Source of the DNA: REEB95 sp963810055
GTDB taxonomy: Bacteria; Pseudomonadota; Alphaproteobacteria; ATCC43930; CGMCC-115725
Length of the DNA: 64,000 bases
Assembly (NCBI GenBank): GCA_963810055.1
Contig: CAWEME010000001.1
Span: 1 to 64,000, forward strand
Direction of reading: 5' to 3'
A program made the translations under genes and the position numbers. Shown in pieces: positions 49,850 to 58,379 of this stretch. The notes beneath the pieces are model-generated. The model was not told the origin of the DNA, did not search any database, and was given only the letters and a program-made list of their open reading frames with translations. Positions within the stretch are counted from its first letter, which is position 1. Each line of letters opens with the position of its first letter.

Positions 49850-49908
49850 CGGGAAAGTATGAAGACTTGCTTTGAACCCCGCGAATGCTGTGACAAGCTG
49901 ATCCTCCC

Positions 49909-52900
49909 ATGACGAAGCCCGATTTCATCCATCTGCGCGCGCACTCGGCCTATTCGCTGTCCGCGGGCGCGATCAAGATCAAGGATTTGATCGCGCTGTG
50001 CCGCCGCCACGCCATGCCGGCGGTGGCCATGACCGATTCGGGCAATCTCTTCGGCGCGCTGGAATTCTCCATCGCCGCCGCCGAATCGGGGGTGCAGCCG
50101 ATCATCGGCTGCGAGCTGGGCCTGCGGCGGACGGAAAGCGAAGGAAACGGCCGCATCACCGCGCGCATCGGCCCGGCCTTGCCGCCCGATCCGGTGGTGC
50201 TGCTGGTGCAAAGCCCGGCGGGCTACCGCAACCTCTTGAAACTGGTGAGCAAATCGCACATCGAAACCAGCGCTGGCGAGGCGCCGCAGATCGATATCGG
50301 CGCGCTCGAAGGTTCGAGCGAGGGGCTGATCTGCCTTTCCGGCGGACCGGGCGGCCCGGTCGGGCGGCTGTTGAACGAGGGCCAGGCTTCGGCGGCGCAC
50401 GCCATGCTGAAGCGGCTCTCTGATATTTTCCCCGGCCGGTTCTATGTCGAGCTGATGCGCCACAATATCCCGGCCGAGGACCGCATCGAAGCGGCGCTGA
50501 TCGAGCTTGCTTATCAACACAACCTGCCGCTGCTGGCGACCAACGACGTGTATTTCGCCAAGCGCGAGGATTACGCGGCGCATGACGTGCTGCTGTGCAT
50601 CGCCCAGGGCACGACCATCGGCGATCCCAACCGCCGCCGCCTGACGCCCGAGCATTATTTCAAATCGGGCAAGGAAATGCGCATCGCCTTCGCCGATCTG
50701 CCCGAGGCCTGCGACAACACGGTGACGGTGGCGCGGCGTTGTGCCTTCATGCCCGAGGCGCATGAGCCGATCCTGCCGCCCTTCAAAAGCGATTCGGGCT
50801 TGCCCGAGGCCGAGGAGCTCAAGGCCGCGTCGCTCGCGGGCCTGGCACGGCGGCTCGAAACCCACGTCTTCCAGCCCGGGATGGACGAAGCCCAGCGCGA
50901 ACAGGCGGCGCGGCCTTACCGCGAGCGGCTGCAATTCGAGCTCGACACCATCATCCCCATGGGTTTCGCGGGCTATTTCCTGATCGTCGCCGAGTTCATC
51001 CAATGGGCCAAATCCCAGGGCATACCGGTGGGGCCGGGGCGCGGCTCGGGCGCGGGCTCGGTCGTGGCCTGGGCGCTCACCATCACCGATCTCGATCCCC
51101 TGCGTTTCGGCCTGCTGTTCGAACGCTTCCTCAATCCCGAGCGCGTGTCGATGCCCGATTTCGACATCGATTTCTGCCAGGACCGGCGCGACGAGGTCAT
51201 CCACCATGTCCAGGCGCGCTACGGCAGCGACCGGGTGGCGCAGATCATCACCTTCGGCAAGTTGCAGGCGCGCGCGGTGCTGCGCGACGTCGGCCGCGTC
51301 CTCGGCATGCCTTACGGCCAGGTCGACCGCATCTGCAAGCTGGTGCCCAACAACCCGGCGGCGCCGGTGACGCTGCAACAGGCGATCGACGCCGAGCCCG
51401 CCTTGCAGCAGATGCGTGCGGAAGACGAGACCGTGGACCGGCTCATGACCATCGCGCTCGAATTGGAAGGGCTTTACCGCCACGCCTCGACCCATGCCGC
51501 CGGCGTCGTCATCGGCGACAGGCCCTTGGACGAGCTGGTGCCGCTCTACCGCGATCCGCGCTCCTCCATGCATGTCACGCAGTTCAGCATGAAATACGTC
51601 GAAGCCGCCGGGCTGGTGAAGTTCGATTTCCTGGGCTTGAAGACGCTCACCGTGCTGGCCCGCGCCCGCGATCTGCTGGATGCGCGCGGGATCAAGCTCG
51701 ACCTCGACCATCTGCCCTTGGACGATTCCAAGACCTACGAACTCCTCGGCCATGGCGACACGGTGGGCGTGTTCCAGCTCGAAGGCGCCGGCATGCGCGA
51801 CATGTTGCGGAAACTCCGCCCCGACCGGTTCGAGGACATCATCGCCGTGGTGGCGCTCTACCGCCCCGGCCCGATGGAGAACATCCCGCGTTACATCGCG
51901 GTGAAGCACGGGCTGGAAAAGCCCGAATACATGCATCCCTCGCTCGAGCCCATCCTCGAGGAAACCCACGGCATCATCATCTACCAGGAACAGGTGATGG
52001 AGATCGCCAAGGTGCTGTCGGGGTATTCCTTGGGAAGCGCGGATCTCCTGCGCCGCGCCATGGGCAAGAAGATCAAGTCCGAGATGGAAGCGCAGCGCCG
52101 GCAGTTCATCGACGGCGCCAAGGCGCATGGCGTCAACGGCGCGCTCGCCGAACACATCTTCGAGCAGGTGGCGAAATTCGCTGGCTACGGCTTCAACAAA
52201 TCCCATGCCGCGGCCTATGCGCTGGTCGCCTATCAAACGGCCTATCTCAAGGCCAATCACCCGGTCGAGTTCCTCGCCGCCTCCATGACCCTCGATCTCG
52301 GCAACACCGACAAGCTCAACGTCTTCCGCCAGGAATGCGCGCGGCTTGGCATCAAGATTCTTCCCCCGACATCAACCGCTCCGATGCCGTCTTCTCGGTT
52401 GAGGAGACGCCGTTGGGTCCCGCCATCCGCTACGCGTTGGCCGCGGTCAAGGGCGTGGGCGCCTTGGCCATGAAAGCTACGGTGGCGGAGCGCAAGGCCA
52501 ACGGCCCGTTCACGGATCTGTTCGACTTCGCCCGGCGGCTCGACCCCAAGAGCTTCAACCGCCGCCAGTTCGAAAGCCTGATCAAGGTCGGCGCCTTTGA
52601 CGCGCTGAACGCCAACCGGGCGCAGAGTTTCGCCGCGATCGAGATGCTGCTGCGCCACGCCGCATCCTCGGCCGACGACCGCGGCAGCGGCCAGGTCAGC
52701 CTGTTCGGCGGCGAGGCGGGGCAGGGACCGGTGCCCGCCTTGCCGGCCGCTTCCGACTGGCCCACGGCCGAACGGCTGCACAAGGAATTCGAGGCCATCG
52801 GCTTCTATCTTTCGAGCCATCCGCTCGACGCCTATGCCAAGAGCCTGGCGCGGCTCGGGATTTCCTCCTATGCCGAACTGCCGCGCCGGCTGGCAAGCGG

Positions 52901-53390
52901 CGGCGGCACGCGCCACCGGCTCGCCGGGGTGGTGATCGGCAGCAAGGAGCGCACCTCGGCGCGCGGCAGCCGCTTCGCCTTCATCCAATTGTCCGACATG
53001 AGCGGGGTCTACGAGGTGATGGCCTTCGCCGAGGTGCTGCGCGACAGCCGGGCGCTGCTGGAATCGGGCCAGCCGCTGCTGGTGACGGCCGATGTGCGCA
53101 CCGAAGGCGATACCATGCGCCTCACCGCGCAGCGTTTCGAGGCGCTGGACAAGGTCGCGGCCACCGCCGTGGCCGGGCTCAAGGTGGTGCTGAGCGAAGG
53201 CGCGGACCTCGCGCCGTTCAAGGCGATGATGGCGGGCGAAGGCGGCGGGCGCGGCCGGGTGAGCGTGGTGGTGCCGCTCAAATCCCAGCGCGAGGTCGAG
53301 ATCGCGCTGCCGGGCGGCTTCAAGGTGACGCCGCGCCTGACCGCCGCGGTGGCGGCCATTCCCGGCGTGATCGAGGTCTTGGAGATCTGA
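49909..53390 (+). CDS. dnaE: DNA polymerase III alpha subunit (one frame break)
   Basis: This is the replicative polymerase subunit. The PHP domain starts FIHLRAHSAYSL, the polymerase core shows PVGPGRGSGAGSVVAWAL and the catalytic PDFDIDF, then FNKSHAAAYALVAYQTAYLK, and an OB fold follows near the C-terminus (residues about 985-1065). At 52363-52367 a run of five C replaces the six needed to read ILPPDINRSDAVFS, a -1 break. Restoring one C gives 1160 residues, normal for DnaE1. Gene order proS-lolC-lolD-dnaE is typical of alphaproteobacteria and supports DnaE1 over the error-prone DnaE2. Confidence 0.95.
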
Positions 53391-53424
53391 GCCGTCATAA
53401 CCGGGGCTCCGCCGGAGCAATTCT

Positions 53425-53488
53425 CTGGATTGCTTCGTCGCGGCGCTCCTCGCAATGACGTCATTGCGAGCGAAGCGAAGCAATCCAG
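53425..53488. repeat. 64-bp dispersed palindrome after dnaE
   Basis: CTGGATTGCTTCG (53425-53437) and CGAAGCAATCCAG (53476-53488) are perfect inverted arms. The centre around 53460 is also symmetric (CTCGCAATGACG and TCATTGCGAG). This GGATTGCTTCG ... CAATCC sequence is familiar from dispersed intergenic palindromes across proteobacteria. It can fold into a long hairpin and starts 35 bases past the dnaE stop. Confidence 0.88.
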
Positions 53489-53753
53489 CCTGGGTTCTTA
53501 ATCCACGACCCGGTTTCGTCGCCCGGCTTTACGCGCCGGTTTCGTCCCGGACAAGAATACCGACGCTTTATTAATGAACTCGTTCTTCATTTGACATGGC
53601 GCATTAACTATTATGGTCTTTGAATTCTATATTTCGCCTTGATTGAAGGTTTTTGTTCTTGCATTAGGATTACTTCCGTTTATATTAACTCCACGACAAT
53701 AACCTTAACGGCGCCGCCACAAGACGCCGAATTCAGCGGGGGTTTGGTTTCCG
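53489..53753. other. AT-rich intergenic region
   Basis: This stretch is the most AT-rich of the right half, with TTTATTAATG, TTGACATGG (53591-53599) and TTATATTAAC. TTGACA could be a -35, but no -10 lies at the right distance. I see no gene on either strand. It probably holds the promoter for the small gene at 53754 or for hspQ. Confidence 0.45.
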
Positions 53754-54059
53754 ATGGTTGGCCGCCACACTGGCATGCAAAGCCGCCCGGGATGGGTCCT
53801 GGAACCCGATCTCGATCCGGTCGACGAGCAGTTGCGCCGACGCCGCTGGCGCATCCTGCGGGCCGTGCTGCCGATGGGCCACGGGCTCGATCCCTTGCCG
53901 ACTTGGGTCAAGACGCCGGAGCAATTCATCGGCTGGCTGATCGGCCGCTTGAGCCCGGCGGGTCTCAGGACCTATTTCGAGGATCTCGAAGGGATCGCCA
54001 AGCAAACCTGCGATCTGGAGCTGCTGCGCCTGGCGCGCCGTTATCAGGGCCAGCGCTAA
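53754..54059 (+). CDS. Small hypothetical protein
   Basis: This 101-residue protein is soluble and mostly helical, with RRRRWRILRAVLP, a LPTWVKTPEQF block and the end LRLARRYQGQR. ATG 53754 is used; the ATG at 53775 (MQSRPG) is an alternative start. I do not recognise the family. It precedes hspQ by 73 bases on the same strand. Confidence 0.55.
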   Translation: MVGRHTGMQSRPGWVLEPDLDPVDEQLRRRRWRILRAVLPMGHGLDPLPTWVKTPEQFIGWLIGRLSPAGLRTYFEDLEGIAKQTCDLELLRLARRYQGQR

Positions 54060-54088
54060 GGCCGGGACTATTCGCCTGCGCGCCGCGT

Positions 54089-54116
54089 CTTGGCGCTTGA
54101 GTGCAGGCGCCCAATT
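54089..54116 (+). promoter_or_regulatory. Possible heat-shock promoter before hspQ
   Basis: CTTGGCG (54089-54095) and GCCCAATT (54109-54116) are separated by 13 bases, a loose match to the sigma-32 pattern. It sits 17 bases before the hspQ ATG. The match is weak and is listed mainly because hspQ is a heat-shock gene in other bacteria. Confidence 0.3.
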
Positions 54117-54132
54117 TCTCTAAGCTTGGATC

Positions 54133-54474
54133 ATGAGTCCGCAGATTCTCCGCCAAGCCAAGTTTTCAGTGGGCCAGATCGTCCGCCACCGGCTCTTTCC
54201 GTTCCGCGGCGTCATTTATGACGTCGACCCCACCTTCAGCAACACCGAGGAGTGGTACCAGTCGATTCCGGCCGAGCGCCGGCCGTCGAAGGACCAGCCT
54301 TTCTATCACCTGCTGGCGCAGAACGCCCAGGGCGGCCCCTACGAAGCCTATGTTTCGGAGCAGAACCTGCTGCCCGATGCCGAGAACGGCCCGGTGGTCC
54401 ATCCGATGATCGACGTCATGTTCGAGAAGATCGCGGGCGACCATTACGTGCTCCGCCCGCAACGCCGGCAGTAG
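54133..54474 (+). CDS. hspQ: Heat shock protein HspQ (hemimethylated-DNA-binding YccV type)
   Basis: This 113-residue protein belongs to the HspQ/YccV family. AKFSVGQIVRHRLFPFRGVIYDVDP is represented by VGQIVRHRLFPFRGV, followed by DQPFYHLL and YEAYVSEQNL. In enterobacteria HspQ acts as an enhancer and substrate of Lon and delays DnaA degradation phenotypes. The window also carries lon, though 30 kb away. It stands alone, tail to tail with the next gene. Confidence 0.92.
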   Translation: MSPQILRQAKFSVGQIVRHRLFPFRGVIYDVDPTFSNTEEWYQSIPAERRPSKDQPFYHLLAQNAQGGPYEAYVSEQNLLPDAENGPVVHPMIDVMFEKIAGDHYVLRPQRRQ

Positions 54475-54487
54475 TCCCGCCGGCTCT

Positions 54488-55621
54488 CTAGCTGCGCTTC
54501 CAGGTGAAGACCGAGGACACGGCGTAGTTCCACACCGAGCCCACGATCACGCCGGCGACGCCGGCCGCCCACCAGATCTGCCGCCAATTGTAGAAGAAGG
54601 CGGCGAGGCCGACATTGGCCACCGCGCCCACCGAGCAGATGAGGTAGAAGGACAGCAGGCCGCGGATTAGGCGTAGCCCCTTCAGGCGCTGGTCGCGATA
54701 GGTGAAGAGATTGTTGAGGAAGAAGTTCGAGGTCATCGCCACCATGGTGGCGACGGTTTGCGCCACGATGAAGCTGAACCCGGCGAGAGTGAGGCCGGTC
54801 CACAGAGTCGCCAGGTGAACGATCAGGCCCAGGCCGCCGATCAGGGCGAAGAGGGCGAAGCGGACCGGGATGACGTGCCCCACCAGCTTGTCGGCCAGGA
54901 GCATGCCGAATTCCCACACCACCATGGTGTCGAGCTTGCTTTCGCCGTAACGCCGCTGGCGGAATTCATAGGGCAGTTCCTTGAAGCGCGGCGGCTGCGG
55001 CGAGGAGGCCATCAGGTCGAGCAGGATCTTGAAGCCCTGACCCGACAGTTTGCGCACCGCGCGCTCGAAGACCTCGCGCCTCAGCATGAAGAAGCCGCTC
55101 ATCGGATCGGCGATCTCGGCCTTGCAGATCATGCGCGAGAGCTTGGTGGCGAAACCGCTGATGTTGGCCCGCGTGCTGTTCCATTGGCCGATGCCGCCAC
55201 CGTCGACATAGCGCGAACCGATCACCAGATCGTAAGGCTCGTCGCGCAAGGTCGACAGCATCGCCGGCAAAAGGGTTTCATCATGCTGCAGATCGGCGTC
55301 CATGACCGCGATATAAGGCGATGTCGAAGCCAGGATGCCCTCGATGCAAGCGGTGCTGAGGCCGCGCCGCCCGATGCGATGCAGGCAGCGTACGCGCGGG
55401 TCGATCCGGCCGATCTCGCGCACTTGCTCGGGCGTGCCGTCGCGGGAATCATCGTCGACGAAGATCACTTCCCAGCGCGTGCCGGCAAGCGCCAGCTCGA
55501 GCCGTTCCAGAAGCGGCGCGATGTTCTCGCGCTCGTTGAGCGTCGGGATCACCAGGGTGAGTTCAGGCGCCTTGGCGGCCACGATCCGCGGCTCGGTCCG
55601 GTGCGCGAGGGCTTCGCTCAT
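54488..55621 (-). CDS. GT2 glycosyltransferase fused to a GtrA membrane domain
   Basis: This 377-residue protein joins two units. Residues 20-245 are a dolichyl-phosphate-mannose-synthase-like GT2 domain: TLVIPTLNERENI, FVDDDSRDGT, the DAD metal motif in VMDADLQHDE and GSRYVDGGG. The C-terminal 130 residues are a four-helix GtrA domain. Together they are expected to make and translocate a polyprenyl-phosphate sugar for surface glycan modification. I start at ATG 55621 (MSEALAHRTE); the frame is open 38 codons more upstream, but that lead is unlike the family. It is divergent from gmd. Confidence 0.9.
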   Translation of the reverse strand: MSEALAHRTEPRIVAAKAPELTLVIPTLNERENIAPLLERLELALAGTRWEVIFVDDDSRDGTPEQVREIGRIDPRVRCLHRIGRRGLSTACIEGILASTSPYIAVMDADLQHDETLLPAMLSTLRDEPYDLVIGSRYVDGGGIGQWNSTRANISGFATKLSRMICKAEIADPMSGFFMLRREVFERAVRKLSGQGFKILLDLMASSPQPPRFKELPYEFRQRRYGESKLDTMVVWEFGMLLADKLVGHVIPVRFALFALIGGLGLIVHLATLWTGLTLAGFSFIVAQTVATMVAMTSNFFLNNLFTYRDQRLKGLRLIRGLLSFYLICSVGAVANVGLAAFFYNWRQIWWAAGVAGVIVGSVWNYAVSSVFTWKRS

Positions 55622-55756
55622 GACGCGGTGTTTCTCCTTATTCTCCAATACCTTATTCCCCGGGTTGGCGACAAGAACAATGCATGACTCCAGCGTGTCA
55701 AATCGTCCGTTCTGTCGTAGGATCGCCGCCGCCAATCAAGGGGACTCGCCGCAGCC

Positions 55757-56812
55757 ATGGCCAAACGCGCGTTGATCACCGGAATCACCGGCCAGGACGG
55801 CTCTTATTTAACCGAATTCCTGTTAGGAAAAGGTTACGAAGTCCATGGCATGCTGCGCCGGTCGAGCCTGTTCAACACCGACCGGATCGACCACCTCTAT
55901 CACGACCCCCATGTTTCGGGCGCCAATCTCAGCTTGCATTACGGCGACCTGACGGACGCCACGGCGCTGCGCCGGGTGTTCGAAGGGGTGCAGCCGGACG
56001 AGGTCTATAACCTCGGCGCGCAAAGTCATGTGAAGGTGTCGTTCGAGATTCCCGAATACACCGCCGATGTCGACGCGCTCGGCACCTTGCGTCTGCTCGA
56101 GACCATGCGCGATCACGTCGCCCACGGCAATCGCAAGTTGCGGCTTTACCAGGCGGGCTCCTCCGAGATGTTCGGCGCGGCCAAGCCGCCGCAGAACGAG
56201 CAGACGCCGTTTTACCCTCGTAGTCCTTATGCCGTGAGCAAGGTGGCGGCGCATTGGTACGCGGTCAATTACCGCGAGGCCTACGGCCTGTTCATCGCCA
56301 ACGGCATCCTGTTCAACCACGAAAGCCCGAAGCGCGGCGAAACCTTCGTTTCCCGCAAGGTGACCCGCGCGGTCGGACGCATCAAGGAAGGGCTGCAGGA
56401 AAAGGTCTTCCTCGGCAATCTCGATGCCCGGCGCGATTGGGGTTTCGCCGGCGATTACGTCGAGGCGATGTGGCTGATGCTGCAGCAGGAAAAGGCCGAG
56501 GACTATGTCGTCGCCACCGGGCAATCCCACAGCGTGCGCGAACTGGTCGAAATCGCCTTCGCCGCCGCCGGGCTCGACTGGAAGAAGCATGTCGAGATCG
56601 ACAAGCGCTACTTGCGGCCCACCGAAGTGGACGCGTTGCAGGGCGATCCGTCCAAGGCGCAGAAACAGCTCGGCTGGCGCGCACGCGTCGGCTTCAAGGA
56701 CTTGATCGTGATGATGGTGAAGCACGATCTCGACCTGGCGCGGCGCGAGAAGACGCTCAAGCAAGCGGGCTATGACGGACCGGCGCGCGGCGCCGCCTCG
56801 GCCGGGGTTTGA
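55757..56812 (+). CDS. gmd: GDP-mannose 4,6-dehydratase
   Basis: This 351-residue short-chain dehydrogenase converts GDP-mannose to GDP-4-keto-6-deoxymannose. TGITGQDGSYL binds NADP, the catalytic Tyr and Lys lie in YPRSPYAVSKVAAHW, and NHESPKRGETFVSRKVTRA is the substrate loop. It starts the GDP-L-fucose route with the next gene, overlapping it by 4 bases. Confidence 0.96.
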   Translation: MAKRALITGITGQDGSYLTEFLLGKGYEVHGMLRRSSLFNTDRIDHLYHDPHVSGANLSLHYGDLTDATALRRVFEGVQPDEVYNLGAQSHVKVSFEIPEYTADVDALGTLRLLETMRDHVAHGNRKLRLYQAGSSEMFGAAKPPQNEQTPFYPRSPYAVSKVAAHWYAVNYREAYGLFIANGILFNHESPKRGETFVSRKVTRAVGRIKEGLQEKVFLGNLDARRDWGFAGDYVEAMWLMLQQEKAEDYVVATGQSHSVRELVEIAFAAAGLDWKKHVEIDKRYLRPTEVDALQGDPSKAQKQLGWRARVGFKDLIVMMVKHDLDLARREKTLKQAGYDGPARGAASAGV

Positions 56813-57786
56813 GCTTGGCCAGTGCCAAACCAGCGGCCAAAGCCGTGCCGGTGATATTTCCGCTGGCCGGTCGGCGCGTCGCCGTGGCCGGAGCGGCCGG
56901 CATGGTCGGCGGCGCATTGCTGCGCCGCTTGGCCAGCCAGCATTGCGAGGTGTTGGATATGAAGCGCGGCGATGCCGATCTGCGCCGCCAGGACGCGGCC
57001 GAAGCCTGGATCGAGCGAGCGCGGCCCGACGCGGTCTTCGTTGCCGCCGCCCGGGTGGGCGGCATTCTCGCCAATTCGACCCGGCCGGCGGAATTCCTCT
57101 ACGACAATCTGATGATCGCCGCCAATTTGATCGAGGCGGCGCGCCAGCAGGGCGTCAAGAAGCTGTTGTATCTCGGTTCCTCCTGCATCTATCCGCGCCT
57201 GGCGGAACAGCCGATGGTCGAGGATTCCCTGCTCACCGGGCCGTTGGAGCCGACCAACCAATGGTATGCGATCGCCAAGATCGCCGGCTTGAAACTGTGC
57301 GCGGCCTATCGCCGGCAATGGGGCTGCGATTTCATTTCGGCTCAGCCGACCAATCTCTACGGTCCGGGCGACACCTTCGATTTGCAGGCGAGCCACGTCA
57401 TCCCGGCGCTGATGCTCAAGACCCACCGCGCCAAGCAGGAGAATGCTCCGAGCGTCGAAATCTGGGGCACCGGCAAGCCGCGGCGCGAATTCCTCCATGT
57501 CGACGATCTGGCCGACGCGCTGGTGTTCCTGATGGAGCGTTATACCGGCGAGAGCCACGTCAATGTCGGCTGGGGCGAGGACGTCACGGTTTCCGAACTG
57601 GCCAAGCTGGTGGCCGGGGCGGTCGGATTCAAGGGCGCGTTCCACTTCGACACATCCAAGCCCGACGGCTCGCCGCAGAAGCTTTTGGACGTGGGGAAGC
57701 TCGACGCCATGGGCTGGCGGCCGCGCATCCATTTGAAGGAAGGGCTGGCCGACACCTATCGCTGGTTCCTCGAGCACACGGCATGA
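56809..57786 (+). CDS. fcl: GDP-L-fucose synthase
   Basis: This 325-residue epimerase-reductase finishes GDP-L-fucose synthesis. GAAGMVGGALLRRL binds NADPH, LYLGSSCIYP carries the catalytic Ser, NQWYAIAKIAGLK the Tyr and Lys, and EFLHVDDLADA is typical. A 20-residue N-terminal lead precedes the fold. The frame begins at TTG 56809, inside the gmd stop; no ATG lies upstream of the fold, so TTG is likely real. Confidence 0.95.
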   Translation: MSLASAKPAAKAVPVIFPLAGRRVAVAGAAGMVGGALLRRLASQHCEVLDMKRGDADLRRQDAAEAWIERARPDAVFVAAARVGGILANSTRPAEFLYDNLMIAANLIEAARQQGVKKLLYLGSSCIYPRLAEQPMVEDSLLTGPLEPTNQWYAIAKIAGLKLCAAYRRQWGCDFISAQPTNLYGPGDTFDLQASHVIPALMLKTHRAKQENAPSVEIWGTGKPRREFLHVDDLADALVFLMERYTGESHVNVGWGEDVTVSELAKLVAGAVGFKGAFHFDTSKPDGSPQKLLDVGKLDAMGWRPRIHLKEGLADTYRWFLEHTA

Positions 57787-57799
57787 ACGGGCAGGACCG

Positions 57800-58375
57800 A
57801 TGAGCCAGGGTACGGTGCGCCGCAAGGACAAGGAGATGAGCCGGCAGGAGGTCGAGGACCTGCTCGGCCGCGCTAGCCTGGCGCATTTCGGCACCGTGGA
57901 CGCGGACGGCCAGCCTTATGTGGTGCCCAACCTGTTCGTCTACGCCGAGGGCAAGGTCTATCTCCACACCACCGCTGTGTCGGGCCACTTCAAGCAGAAT
58001 GTCGGGCAGAATCCTCGCATCTCCTTCGAGATCGCCGAGATGGGACAGATCTTTCCCTACGGCGAATTCGAATGCGACACCACGGTGAGCTATGTCAGCG
58101 TGGTGGGTTTCGGCATAGTGCGCATCGAAACCGACCGCGCGAAGAAGGCGCTGTTCTTCGACCGCTTCATGGCCAAATACGCCGATCCCAAGTGGCAAGC
58201 CAGGCCCAAGAGCTTCTACCCGCGGCTCGACGAGGTGACGATCTACGTCATCGAGGTGGAAAATCTCACCGGCAAGAAGGGTCCGCTGCCCGGCTTGTCC
58301 GAGCAATGGCCGGCCAAAAACATGACCAAGTCGCCCGGCGTCAAGGCGCCGGCCAAGCCGCCCGAGGGACACTGA
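57800..58375 (+). CDS. Pyridoxamine 5'-phosphate oxidase family flavoprotein
   Basis: This 191-residue split-barrel protein probably binds FMN or F420. LAHFGTVDADGQPYVVPN and KVYLHTTAVSGHFKQN are typical of the NimA-like branch of the PNPOx family. PdxH-specific residues are not evident, so vitamin B6 synthesis is unlikely. The tail after residue 165 is Lys/Pro-rich and probably disordered. It lies 13 bases past fcl on the same strand but has no obvious link to sugar metabolism. Confidence 0.8.
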   Translation: MSQGTVRRKDKEMSRQEVEDLLGRASLAHFGTVDADGQPYVVPNLFVYAEGKVYLHTTAVSGHFKQNVGQNPRISFEIAEMGQIFPYGEFECDTTVSYVSVVGFGIVRIETDRAKKALFFDRFMAKYADPKWQARPKSFYPRLDEVTIYVIEVENLTGKKGPLPGLSEQWPAKNMTKSPGVKAPAKPPEGH

Positions 58376-58379
58376 GAGG

